Assembly: GCA_963815305.1 (NCBI GenBank)
Contig: CAWFFW010000001.1
Span: forward strand, 744,001-808,000
Source of the DNA: CAXBID01 sp963815305
GTDB taxonomy: Bacteria; Bacteroidota; Bacteroidia; Flavobacteriales; Flavobacteriaceae
Direction: 5' to 3'
Length of the DNA: 64,000 nt
Shown here: in pieces, positions 28,285 to 37,769 of the stretch
How positions within the stretch are numbered: the first letter of the stretch is position 1
Layout of the letters: each line of letters begins with the position of its first letter
Translations under genes and position numbers: made by a program
Notes under the pieces: model-generated
The model's input: the letters and a program-made list of their open reading frames with translations, nothing else
Told to the model about the DNA's origin: nothing
Databases searched by the model: none

Positions 28285-31284
28285 ATGAAAAGAAAAAGTT
28301 TATTAAAAATCACAAATCTATTTATCTTATTTATTTTTATGGGATTAGTATTTGAGTCATGTAAAACTAAACCGCAAAACGACCAAGCTATTTCAAGAGT
28401 ATCTAAAGGACATAGAATAAAATATAATTTTAATCCAGATTGGAAATTTATTAAAGCAAATCCAGAAAATGCCCAAGAAGAAAATTTTGATGATAGCCAA
28501 TGGAGTACGGTTAGTGCGCCACACACTTTTAATGATGTAGATACTTTTGACGATTTAAGTATTGGTGGTCATCACGGAGAAAAGAACCAGTGGAGAGGGA
28601 CCGTATGGTATAGAAAACATTTTAAAATTCCCGCAGAAGATGTAGGGAAAAAAGTATATATAGAATTTGAATCTGTTCGTCAAATTGCAAATGTTTATAT
28701 AAATGGAACGCATTTAGGTACCAATGTCATGGGGTTTTTACCGTTTGGGTACGATTTAACGCCATATCTTAAAGTTGGTGAAGATAACGTGATTGCGGTT
28801 AAGGTAAATAACGATCGTAAAAGTGATGATTTTAGAGATAACGACCCACTGGTTTGGAACCATGAACACTGGCATCCAACTCACGGGGGGATTTACAGAA
28901 ATGTTTTTATTCACACGATGGATCCTTTGCATATAACACTTCCATTATATGATAATTTAAAAACGGTAGGAACTTATGTATACGCGGAAAATATCAGCAA
29001 AGAAAGTGCAGAGATAACTGTTACTGCTGAAGTGATTAATGAATATAGTACTGATAAAATTGTGAATTTTGAAGCCCTTATTGTAGATATGGACGGTATT
29101 GTTGTGAGTACTTCGTCTGCTGAAAAAACTATCAATTCAGGCGAAAAATTTATATTTTCAACAACCGCAAATGTGGCTAATCCAAATCTTTGGTATACGC
29201 GTCACCCTTATATGTATAAAGTGATTTCAATATTAAAAGAAGGAAACACGGTGCTAGATACTTATGAAACTCCTTTAGGAATTAGAAGTTTTGATTTTAA
29301 TAAAGATACTGGATTTCATAATAACGGTGAGCACGCTAAACTTCATGGATGGGGACAAAAACCTACCAATGCATGGGCTGGTTTGGGAGCCGCATTACCA
29401 GATTGGTTGCGTGATTATACATATCGATTAATGGATGAAGCTGGGGGTAATTTTATTCGCTGGGGGCATTGTGCAGGATCACCAGCTGAAATTAGTATGG
29501 GAGATAAATATGGATTTGTGACGTTGATGCCAGCTGTTGCAGGTGAATCTCAAGACGAAGGCGAAACATGGAAATTACGTATGCAGGGCTTTAGAGATAT
29601 GTTGGTGTATTATCGTAATCACCCTTCAATCTTTATTTGGGAAGGAGGTAATTGGGCTGAAACTGAAGAACATTACCAAGAAATACTAGATTTAATAGAG
29701 CAATACGATCCTAAAGGAAAAAGATTGATGGGGAATAGACGTTCGGATTTAAAAATGGAATCTGAAAAATATGTTACCATTGAAGTAGGGACCGAAGGTT
29801 GGCAACGAGAGTTTGCAAGTTTACCCATTATAGAGAGTGAATATATGCGTGATGAAGGCCCCAGAAGAGTATGGGATACCTATTCGCCAGATGATAATTT
29901 TTTCACCAATCCTAATTTGTACAAAAACACCTATAAATTTGGCTCAGAACAGTTTGCAGTTCGTCAAGCTAGTCATTGGTGGAATAAAATGGGTAAAAAA
30001 GTATATCATAGTGGTGGTGCTAATTGGGTATTTACTGATGGAACACACGGCGGAAGAAACCCTACCGAAGTTACTAGGGCTAGTGGAGAAGTAGATGCGG
30101 TTAGATTACCCAAAGAAGCTTTTTATGCAGTAAAATCTATGTGGAGACCTGAACCTCAAATTCATGTTATTGGTCATTGGAATTATGCAGAAGGTACTAC
30201 TAAAGATATGTTTATTATATCAAACTGTGCTAAGGTAAAACTTTATATAAATGATGAATTAATAGGAACAGACGATGCGCCTGATGATGGTTATGTTTAC
30301 AAGTTTTCAGATGTTAATTGGAAAGCTGGTGAGATTAAAGTTGAAGGTTATGTAGATGATAAACTACTCGTTTCCCAATCCAAAAAATCCGTTGGTGAGG
30401 CTGCAGCTATAAAGTTAACATCAACAACAGGACCAAAGGGCTGGAGAGCTGATGGTTCTGATATCGTGCTTATTGATTTTGAGGTTGTAGATGAGTATGG
30501 AAATAGATGCCCATTAGATAAAGGACGAGTAGATTTTACAGTTTCTGGTCCTGGAGTATGGCGTGGAGGATATAACAGCGGTAAGGAAAAAAGCACCAAT
30601 AATTTATATTTAGATACAGAGTCTGGTATTAACAGAGTTGCGGTGCGTTCTTTATTAAAAGCAGGAACAGTAACAATTACAGCTACACGAGATGGATTAA
30701 GATCAGATAACATTAAAATATCGTCGCTTCCTGTTGAAATTGAGAATGGACTAACAACCGAAATGCCTCAAGTATACAACGTTGAATTAGTAAAGGAACC
30801 ATTGCCATTACATACGCCTGAGATGCCACCATACGAACCTGGTGAGGATAATAGAAGTGACTTGTTTTCAAAATTTAGTTATACAGGCGATGCTAAAGCT
30901 ATGTTAAGAACGACTATGGATTGGGGTAAAAAGGCCTATACAGATTTGGAATTTAATTATACTGTGATTCCTAGTTACCTGCGTGGAGGTGAATATATAA
31001 GAACTCCAGATTCAGATAAAAGATATTGGGCACGAGACCAGTTACAATTTATAGCAGGATCAGATATGGATATTTATGTGGGACATGATGACCGTGTTTC
31101 TAGACCAGAGTTTATTTTAAAAGATTATAAAGATACTGGTGATAATATTAGTGTAGGAGGCGTTGTTATGTCGCTCTTTAAAAGAACAGCAAAAGCTGGG
31201 GAAAGTATTATTATGGCTGGAAATACAGATGACACACCACCAAAAGAATGTAGAATGTATGTTGTAATTGGTGTTAAGCTATAA
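28285..31284 (+). CDS. GH2-family lipoprotein with atypical acid/base site
   Basis: Lipobox FESC. GH2 layout: sugar-binding domain (TVWYRKHFKIPAEDVGKKVY), Ig-like domain, TIM barrel, and C-terminal Ig-like domains (about 700-820). The nucleophile is probably Glu519 (IIESEYM). Where the usual acid/base motif reads W-S-x-G-N-E, this protein has IWE453-G-G-N456-W457, so the canonical Glu is Trp. Glu453, three residues earlier, may take over, as in some divergent GH2 groups, or the enzyme may use another mechanism. The 28047-28284 leader is AT-rich and holds no gene, so this may begin a new transcript. Substrate unknown. Confidence 0.8.
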   Translation: MKRKSLLKITNLFILFIFMGLVFESCKTKPQNDQAISRVSKGHRIKYNFNPDWKFIKANPENAQEENFDDSQWSTVSAPHTFNDVDTFDDLSIGGHHGEKNQWRGTVWYRKHFKIPAEDVGKKVYIEFESVRQIANVYINGTHLGTNVMGFLPFGYDLTPYLKVGEDNVIAVKVNNDRKSDDFRDNDPLVWNHEHWHPTHGGIYRNVFIHTMDPLHITLPLYDNLKTVGTYVYAENISKESAEITVTAEVINEYSTDKIVNFEALIVDMDGIVVSTSSAEKTINSGEKFIFSTTANVANPNLWYTRHPYMYKVISILKEGNTVLDTYETPLGIRSFDFNKDTGFHNNGEHAKLHGWGQKPTNAWAGLGAALPDWLRDYTYRLMDEAGGNFIRWGHCAGSPAEISMGDKYGFVTLMPAVAGESQDEGETWKLRMQGFRDMLVYYRNHPSIFIWEGGNWAETEEHYQEILDLIEQYDPKGKRLMGNRRSDLKMESEKYVTIEVGTEGWQREFASLPIIESEYMRDEGPRRVWDTYSPDDNFFTNPNLYKNTYKFGSEQFAVRQASHWWNKMGKKVYHSGGANWVFTDGTHGGRNPTEVTRASGEVDAVRLPKEAFYAVKSMWRPEPQIHVIGHWNYAEGTTKDMFIISNCAKVKLYINDELIGTDDAPDDGYVYKFSDVNWKAGEIKVEGYVDDKLLVSQSKKSVGEAAAIKLTSTTGPKGWRADGSDIVLIDFEVVDEYGNRCPLDKGRVDFTVSGPGVWRGGYNSGKEKSTNNLYLDTESGINRVAVRSLLKAGTVTITATRDGLRSDNIKISSLPVEIENGLTTEMPQVYNVELVKEPLPLHTPEMPPYEPGEDNRSDLFSKFSYTGDAKAMLRTTMDWGKKAYTDLEFNYTVIPSYLRGGEYIRTPDSDKRYWARDQLQFIAGSDMDIYVGHDDRVSRPEFILKDYKDTGDNISVGGVVMSLFKRTAKAGESIIMAGNTDDTPPKECRMYVVIGVKL

Positions 31285-31468
31285 ATAATTTTTAATAGGG
31301 TATATATTTATTTTTTGGATAATAAACCAAAGCTTTATAGCAACATGGTTTTTATTGTAATTTATTCAAAAAATAGTTAAGTTCTATGACAAACATCATG
31401 GAATTTAATCGCTATAATTTCACCTAAAACCTAAAATTAGAAAAAGTTTTTTATTTAAATAAAATAAA

Positions 31469-33046
31469 ATGAATCTAATAAAATTTAAAAGTTCACTAAT
31501 CATTATTATGTTTATAGTGGCATATTCATCTGCGCAAACTAATTTCGGAAAATTTACAGATCATTTAGATATTGGTGATTGTAAATATAGAGGTTCTGCA
31601 AAATATAACCCTGATGATCAATCTTATGCGATAAAAGCTTCAGGTAAAAACATGTGGGGGAATAATGATGAATTTCATTACCTATGGACTCCTTTAAAAG
31701 GTGATTTTATTCTGAAAACAGAAGTAAAATTTATAAGTGAGAGCACAAATCCAAAACGTAAATTAGGTTGGATTATAAAAAACGACTTACATAGTGATAC
31801 AGAACACGTCAATGCGGGTACTCATGGTGGCGGATTAACATCATTGCAATATAGAAAAATAAAAGGTGAAAAAACTGAACATATTGTTTTAAGCGACTCG
31901 TTGCCAGATAGTATTCAGATTGAAAGAAAAGACAATACCTATATAATGTCTGCTTCCAAATTTGGAGAAGAATTAACATCTGTTAAATTAGTAGATATGC
32001 CAATGAATGAAGAGGTTTATGTTGGGCTATATGTTTGCTCCCATAATCCTGCTGTTGTTGAAGAGGCTACATTTCGAAATGTTGAAATTAGTCAGAACCA
32101 AAAAAAGCAAAATAAAATAGACATAGGTAAATGGGAGATAATTTCGTCTAGCACCCAACCAATTGAAAGGCATGAATGCAGTTTCGTTGCTGTAGATAAT
32201 AAATTTTATCTGCTAGGGGGGCGTGGAATAAAATCTGTTTCTATTTACAATGCGAAAACTAATATTTGGACAGAAGGTAAAGAACCACCTTTAGAAATTC
32301 ATCATTTTCAAGCTATAACTTATCAAGGTAAAATCTATATATTTGGAGCCATGACAGGGAGATATCCTTATGAAAAACCTTTAGAAAATATTTTAATATA
32401 TAATCCAGATAAAAATGATTGGGAAATAGGATCTGAAATTCCAGAATCAAGGAGACGAGGATCTGCAGGTGTTATAGTTCAAAATGATAAGGCGTATATG
32501 ATTAGTGGTATTGTTGATGGACATAATAGTACCCATGTTCCGTGGATAGATGTATATGATTTTAAAACCGAAAGTTGGAAAACGCTTAAAGATGCTCCAA
32601 GACCGCGTGATCATTTTCATGCGGCCTATAAAGATGGGAAAATTTATGCAGTAGGTGGAAGAAATTCATCATATGCTACTGGTCAAACTTTTGATTTGAC
32701 TATTCCTGAAGTAGATGTGTATGATATAAAATCAAACACGTGGACCACTTTACCCGAAACAAATAATATACCAACAATGCGCGCAGGAACTTCATCTATT
32801 TTTTTAGGTGATAATTTACTTGTAATTGGAGGCGAAAGTATGACTCAAATACAAGCACATAAAACCACAGAGGCTTATAATTTAAAATCAAATAGTTGGA
32901 ACGTACTTAAAAATTTAAATATTGGTAGACATGGCTCTCAAGCTCTAGTGTATAATAATAAAATTTATATTGTTGCTGGCAGCGGAAATAGAGGGGGTAA
33001 ACCAGAATTATCTACTATGGAAGTATTCCAGTTTATGCAAAACTAA
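31469..33046 (+). CDS. secreted Kelch-repeat protein with N-terminal concanavalin-like domain
   Basis: Signal peptide ends YSSAQ (about residue 24). Residues about 25-205 resemble a DUF1349/LamG-like glucanase-fold domain (HYLWTPLKGDFILKTEVKF). Residues about 225-525 form a Kelch beta-propeller with about six repeats (FYLLGGRG; IYIFGAMTG; AYMISGIVDG; IYAVGGRNS; LLVIGGES; IYIVAGSGN). No catalytic residues are evident; a binding, isomerase or lyase role is possible. It is last in the long + strand enzyme series before a scar-rich interval. Confidence 0.75.
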   Translation: MNLIKFKSSLIIIMFIVAYSSAQTNFGKFTDHLDIGDCKYRGSAKYNPDDQSYAIKASGKNMWGNNDEFHYLWTPLKGDFILKTEVKFISESTNPKRKLGWIIKNDLHSDTEHVNAGTHGGGLTSLQYRKIKGEKTEHIVLSDSLPDSIQIERKDNTYIMSASKFGEELTSVKLVDMPMNEEVYVGLYVCSHNPAVVEEATFRNVEISQNQKKQNKIDIGKWEIISSSTQPIERHECSFVAVDNKFYLLGGRGIKSVSIYNAKTNIWTEGKEPPLEIHHFQAITYQGKIYIFGAMTGRYPYEKPLENILIYNPDKNDWEIGSEIPESRRRGSAGVIVQNDKAYMISGIVDGHNSTHVPWIDVYDFKTESWKTLKDAPRPRDHFHAAYKDGKIYAVGGRNSSYATGQTFDLTIPEVDVYDIKSNTWTTLPETNNIPTMRAGTSSIFLGDNLLVIGGESMTQIQAHKTTEAYNLKSNSWNVLKNLNIGRHGSQALVYNNKIYIVAGSGNRGGKPELSTMEVFQFMQN

Positions 33047-33104
33047 AATAATATATTTATGGAGAAAGACGAAACTATTGAATCAATCGAAAATAAATAA
33101 AAAA

Positions 33105-33254
33105 ATGATAAGTTGTTTCTCGAAGAAAATTTATTATAAAATCAGCGTTAGCAATTGGAACTTAATTTATAAAACTTTTCCTGTTATGGGTAGAGGTTTC
33201 ATACCTCCAATTGAAAAAACACATATTGGAGTTGTTGGTTTAGGTAAGCAATAA
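33105..33254 (+). pseudogene. decayed N-terminus of a Gfo/Idh/MocA oxidoreductase
   Basis: From the ATG at 33105 the frame ends MGRGFIPPIEKTHIGVVGLG, then KQ and stop at 33252-33254. That is the typical export-region and first Rossmann strand of secreted Gfo/Idh/MocA oxidoreductases (GRGFxxPxEKxxIgxxGxGxxG). Nothing recognisable follows, so only the first ~50 codons survive. The rest of 33255-33589 is AT-rich without a gene. Confidence 0.55.
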
Positions 33255-33589
33255 ATATATCGGCTAACAAATTTATTTTCAACATAAATTATAAGTTTTA
33301 GCTAGAAGCTAAGACTCAGATTCCAAAAGATATTTTATAAAAAATAATATAGAGAGGTCGTTAAACAGGTGATTAGTTGTTGGGTTTAGTCGTTAGTATG
33401 GAGTTAATTCTATGTATGTTTTCAATTTGAGTATTTCTATTTAAAATAATTTGTTCATAATTTCAGCATGTTCATTATCAATCAACATCAATATCTGTTT
33501 TTTTGAAATAATTATACACTATGACTTATTACACTAAAAAAAAACAGTAACATTTAAAAAATCAATATTTATTTATAATAACGCTTAAA

Positions 33590-34972
33590 ATGACGAGACA
33601 TAAATTTAATTACGTTGGCTTTTTTCTAATATGCTTATTAGTAGTGTTTATCTATAATTGTAAAGCGCCAAGAATTAAAAATTCGGAAGACATTAGGGCG
33701 CATTCCATTAATACCATTGTTGATCAAATTAAAACGCCAGATATAGGCACAGCCGTTGTAAACATTAGTGATTTTGGTGCTGTAGGAGATGGTTTGTTTG
33801 ATTGTAGGCCAGCAATAACAAAAGCCATTCAAAAAGTTAGTGCTTCAGGGGGCGGAAAAATTGTTTTCCCAAAAGGTACCTATTTCTGTAAAGGTCCTAT
33901 TCATTTAAAGAGTAAAATAAATATTCATTTTAATGAAGGGTCAACGATTGTTTTCAGTGAAGATGCTAAAGATTATTTACCATTACAATTGGTTCGTTGG
34001 GAAGGTGTGGAAATTTATAATTACTCGCCTTACATATACGCAATCAATGAGAAAGACATTGCTATTACAGGTACAGGCACCTTAAATGGAAATGCTATTG
34101 AACAAATTGGGAAATGGAAACAAAAGCAAAAACCAGCACAGAATTTGTCCCGACTAATGGGAAAAGATTTAGTACCTGTTAAAGAGCGTATTTTTGGTGA
34201 AGGTCATTTTTTAAGAATGTCTTTCATTCAGTTTATGAATTGTTCTAACATCCTTATTAAGGATATTAGTATCGAAAACGTGCCATTTTGGGTTATACAT
34301 CCTACCTACTCTGACAATATTACTATCAAAAACGTTAATGTGAATTGTCCTAAAATTAACAACGATGGTATAGATGTAGATTCTAGTCAAGATGTTTTTA
34401 TTGAAAATTGCAAATTTAATGCTGGTGATGATGCCATTGCTATTAAATCTGGAAGAGATCAAGATGGTTGGCGAGTTAATAAACCCAGCAAAAATGTTGT
34501 TATTCGAAATTGTTTTGCTGAAAATGTGCTACATGGTTTAGCATTTGGAAGCGAAATGTCTGGAGGTATGGAAAATATATATATCGATAATTTTTTCATG
34601 AGAAACGTAAAACAATATGCCATTCAATTTAAGGCTAATAAAGACAGAGGCGGCTATATACGAAATGTTTTTATTGACGGTGTTTTTATTGATTCCACCA
34701 AAACCGCGATATTATTTACGAATAACTACCATAGTTATAGTGGAGGGGAAAGTCCTTCAGAATTTCATAATATTAAAATCAGTAACTTAACTTGTAATTA
34801 TGCCAATGGTAGTGGGATTGATATTCAGGGACTTGAGGAAAAACCTATTCATCATTTAACGTTTAAAAATATTTTAATTCATAAAGAGGAAAAAACTTCA
34901 ATCCTTTTAAACGTTGAAGCAAGTGATTTTGACAATATTAATATCAATGATAAACCCTTATCATTTGAATAG
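33590..34972 (+). CDS. GH28 polygalacturonase-family lipoprotein
   Basis: Lipobox IYNC (Cys about residue 24). Right-handed beta-helix with the GH28 opening DFGAVGDGLFDCRPAI. The catalytic aspartates are visible: Asp259 (NNDGIDVD) and Asp280/Asp281 (AGDDAIAIKSG), plus His315 (VLHGLAFGSEMSGG). The 460-residue length is normal. GH28 enzymes hydrolyse galacturonan, rhamnogalacturonan or related alpha-linked uronides. The gene stands alone between relics of other genes, so it may be the surviving part of a larger, partly lost cluster. Confidence 0.9.
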   Translation: MTRHKFNYVGFFLICLLVVFIYNCKAPRIKNSEDIRAHSINTIVDQIKTPDIGTAVVNISDFGAVGDGLFDCRPAITKAIQKVSASGGGKIVFPKGTYFCKGPIHLKSKINIHFNEGSTIVFSEDAKDYLPLQLVRWEGVEIYNYSPYIYAINEKDIAITGTGTLNGNAIEQIGKWKQKQKPAQNLSRLMGKDLVPVKERIFGEGHFLRMSFIQFMNCSNILIKDISIENVPFWVIHPTYSDNITIKNVNVNCPKINNDGIDVDSSQDVFIENCKFNAGDDAIAIKSGRDQDGWRVNKPSKNVVIRNCFAENVLHGLAFGSEMSGGMENIYIDNFFMRNVKQYAIQFKANKDRGGYIRNVFIDGVFIDSTKTAILFTNNYHSYSGGESPSEFHNIKISNLTCNYANGSGIDIQGLEEKPIHHLTFKNILIHKEEKTSILLNVEASDFDNININDKPLSFE

Positions 34973-35042
34973 CAAATAGTAATACATTCGGAGCTTTTTT
35001 TAGTGCTTACTTTAAAATCACAGACTAATAGAATTAACTTTT

Positions 35043-35194
35043 TTTAAATGTTTGAAAAGTGCAAAGGCTGTTGCTTATGTGCCAAAAAGCAAAGATCGTA
35101 TTGGAGCTAATTTCAATATCTAAATTAGTAGAGTATAAGTTTATAATGGTGATGATTTAGAATCTGTAACTAAAAAAAAATAAACAAAACTTGA
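35043..35194 (+). pseudogene. unidentified decayed C-terminal coding relic
   Basis: A single frame reads KSAKAVAYVPKSKDRIGANF and NI, then two in-frame TAA codons, then VYNGDDLESVTKKK and a stop. The protein-like composition interrupted only by point stops suggests the end of a decayed gene. Family not recognised. Confidence 0.3.
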
Positions 35195-35245
35195 TGCAAT
35201 GAATAAATAAAGTACTACTTGCAACTATTGTGACAACTAAAAAAT

Positions 35246-35279
35246 AAAACCCTTATAAATCAAATGATATAAGGGTTTT
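35246..35279. terminator. 12-bp perfect hairpin (terminator-like)
   Basis: AAAACCCTTATA at 35246-35257 pairs perfectly with TATAAGGGTTTT at 35268-35279 around a 10-nt loop. The A- and T-flanks make it a possible bidirectional terminator. It lies in a gene-free interval between GH28 and the tRNA-like relic. Confidence 0.6.
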
Positions 35280-35414
35280 ACGGAGAAAGAGGAACTATCT
35301 GAATAGTTAACTTTATAGTATATATGGTCAGTATCAAGAGAGGTGATAATTTTTAATGCACCGAATTACGCACCTCATTTTGAAACTTAAACTTTTCATA
35401 TTTAATTTGAATTA

Positions 35415-35490
35415 GGTTTGAGATTTTTAGCTATTGGACAGTCAGGTTCATAACCCGAAAGTGATAAATTGTAATCAAGTTTCTGCTATC
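35415..35490 (+). pseudogene. decayed tRNA-Met(CAU)-like sequence
   Basis: This 76-nt stretch can be laid on a Met tRNA: D-arm remains (TAGCTATTGGACAG), anticodon region TCAGGTTCATAACCCGA with CAT at 35449-35451, variable loop AAGT, and a weakened T-arm ending TTCTGCTATC. The acceptor and T stems no longer pair well, so it is a relic and not a working tRNA. The rest of 34973-36130 holds no intact gene that I can see. Confidence 0.4.
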
Positions 35491-36017
35491 ATTAAAACCA
35501 AGTCTTGCAAAAAACAGAAAGCCTCTTATATTTATTTTATTACAATATAATTTTTAATACGTGTGATTTTAATTGTTACTATAACTTTTAATTTAATAAT
35601 CATCAAATAATTTACTGCATTTTCAAGATAATAATTTCCTAATGCACTACGATAAAAGTCTGTAGTATTTATAAAATTTGGGAAGCAATTTTTTTCGAAG
35701 ATGTTATATAAACCTGTAAATGTATTTATAATTGTTTTTTTTTAAAATCTCATGAACATAAATTCATTTTTTGAATAAATAAATTTCTAATTTTTATACT
35801 ATAAAAGTGCCATCTCAGTTTGAGGTTTTATTAGTTTTTATTTTCTGTATAAATAACTTTAACGATTGTTAAAGGTATATCATTATTGCTATGAATTACT
35901 TTTTCTATTAAGTATGGTTGATTAAAACCTTTTAAAACATTATTAAATTATAATTTTTAATTATGAAACGAATAAAATTTATTGCTTTAACTTTTTAAAC
36001 ATTTTAGTTTATGAAAG

Positions 36018-36046
36018 TTAGGGTTTTAGAAATTTGCTTTGTATTA
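36018..36046 (+). promoter_or_regulatory. putative ECF-sigma promoter upstream of the sugar dehydrogenase gene
   Basis: TTAGGG at 36018-36023, 17 nt, GTATTA at 36041-36046. The spacer contains AAATTTGCTT, also found before fecR. It shares order, strand sense and exact spacing with the three other copies in the window. The gene begins 85 bp downstream. Confidence 0.65.
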
Positions 36047-36130
36047 AAAGAGGATGTCAATTTTAAATAGGGGAAGTATTATAGCCATTTTTAATTTGAT
36101 ATTTTTTTAAACAATATCTAATTTAAATCA

Positions 36131-37747
36131 ATGTTTCAATTCAATCTTACTTTTAAAACTCTCTTTTTTACTCTCTTTATTTTAATAAGTTTTACAACTG
36201 ATGCTCAAACTGAATCTTTTGAAATGACACAAATAGGCTCAAATAATTCATTACATAAGCCATGGGATTTACATTATGGACCAGATAATCATCTTTGGAT
36301 TACAGAAAGACAAGCAGGTATCATAATGAGAGTAAACCCTGTAACCGCTAAACAGGATGAATTAATTCAAATTACAGACGTATACTCAACTGCAGGTCAA
36401 GACGGACTACTAGGGATAGCGCTTCATGATGGACTTTTAAGTGGTAATCCTTTTGTATTCTTATCTTACACCTATTTTTTAGGAGGAAATAGGAAACAAA
36501 AACTAGTCAGATATACCTATACAATATCCGGAGACAATGGTTCTCTGTCTTCCCCTTTAGTTCTTCTCGATAACCTGCCTTCAAGTAATGATCACAATTC
36601 AGGGAGGTTGATTTATTCAAATGAGATGCTTTATTATACTATCGGTGATCAGGGAAGCAATAAAGGAGTTCATAGTTGCAAAGCCAATTTAGCTCAAGTT
36701 CTACCTACTCAGGTGGAAATAGATGCACAAGATTGGACACATTATCCTGGGAAAATTTTAAGAATTAATACTGATGGTACAATTCCAAAGGATAATCCAA
36801 TATTAAATGGTGTAAAAAGTCATATATATACCTACGGACATAGAAACCCTCAAGGCATTGTTTTAGGCAGTAATGGTCTAATTTATTCTGATGAGCATGG
36901 TCCTGATACAGATGATGAAATTAATCTTATTATTGCTGGAGACAATTACGGTTGGCCTAATGTAACAGGATATAGGGATAATCAATTTTATGAATATTGT
37001 AATTTATCAATATCAAGTTCTTGCGGAGGTTACAATAATTTTTGTACTCAGGAAACTAGTTTTTTAGATACTAATTATCGGGAACCTTTACTTTCTATGT
37101 TTGCAGCTTCAAATGATTACGAATTCAACAATCCACTTTGTAGTGATTCTTGGATTTGTCGTCCAAATATAGCACCATCTAGTATAGAGATTTATGAAAG
37201 TGATGCCATTCCCTCGTGGAAAAACTCTTTATTAGTTACTAGCTTGAAGAAGGGTAGGATATATAGATTGAAGTTAGAAGATAATGGAACAGCTATTATA
37301 GGTGACACATTACAGCATTTTTATACTCAAAATCGCTACCGTGATATTACTATGGATCCAAATGGAAAGTCTTTTTATATAATTACCGATAATTCTGGAA
37401 GTACATCAGATGCTTCTGGTTACAGCCGTAGGACATCCATGAATAATCCTGGAACTATCTTGAAATTTACTTTAAAAGAAAACCTCGCGGTTAATAAAAA
37501 GGATTCTAAATTATTATTAGATATATGGCCAAATCCAGCATCAAATATTTTAAATATTAAGATTGAAAATGACGATGGAAATTATAAAGCAGAGTTAATT
37601 AATTCCATTGGACAAGTGATTAAAACATCCATTCGGTTAAAATCAGGTTTAAATGAAATAGGAATTAATGATTTTTTATCTGGAATATATATTCTTAAAA
37701 TATTTTCTAGAGAGCGTTCTTGGTATGAACGTGTAGTTATAAATTAA
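36131..37747 (+). CDS. PQQ-dependent sugar dehydrogenase-like (glucose/sorbosone dehydrogenase) with T9SS domain
   Basis: Signal peptide ends TTDAQ (about residue 25). The six-bladed glucose/sorbosone dehydrogenase propeller is recognisable from KPWDLHYGPDNHLWITERQA, GQDGLLGIALH, NDHNSGRLIY and YGHRNPQGIVLGSNGLIYSD, then EHGPDTDDEINLI. A T9SS tail (LLLDIWPNPASNILNIKIEN) ends the 538-residue chain, so it should be secreted or surface-bound. These enzymes oxidise aldoses with PQQ as cofactor; sugar specificity is unknown. The upstream ECF-type motif ties it to the SusCD block. Confidence 0.85.
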   Translation: MFQFNLTFKTLFFTLFILISFTTDAQTESFEMTQIGSNNSLHKPWDLHYGPDNHLWITERQAGIIMRVNPVTAKQDELIQITDVYSTAGQDGLLGIALHDGLLSGNPFVFLSYTYFLGGNRKQKLVRYTYTISGDNGSLSSPLVLLDNLPSSNDHNSGRLIYSNEMLYYTIGDQGSNKGVHSCKANLAQVLPTQVEIDAQDWTHYPGKILRINTDGTIPKDNPILNGVKSHIYTYGHRNPQGIVLGSNGLIYSDEHGPDTDDEINLIIAGDNYGWPNVTGYRDNQFYEYCNLSISSSCGGYNNFCTQETSFLDTNYREPLLSMFAASNDYEFNNPLCSDSWICRPNIAPSSIEIYESDAIPSWKNSLLVTSLKKGRIYRLKLEDNGTAIIGDTLQHFYTQNRYRDITMDPNGKSFYIITDNSGSTSDASGYSRRTSMNNPGTILKFTLKENLAVNKKDSKLLLDIWPNPASNILNIKIENDDGNYKAELINSIGQVIKTSIRLKSGLNEIGINDFLSGIYILKIFSRERSWYERVVIN

Positions 37748-37769
37748 GTCTTTTATAACCATAATTTGG

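Noticed and set aside
31303..31335. AGGG followed after 17 nt by GATAAT, upstream of the Kelch gene
   Set aside because: It lacks the TTAGGG and GTATTA boxes and the shared spacer bases, so it was not added to the ECF motif set.
32970..33254. Open frame overlapping the end of the Kelch gene
   Set aside because: Only the part from 33105 resembles a protein, and that is the start of a dead oxidoreductase; the upstream part is a shadow of the Kelch frame.
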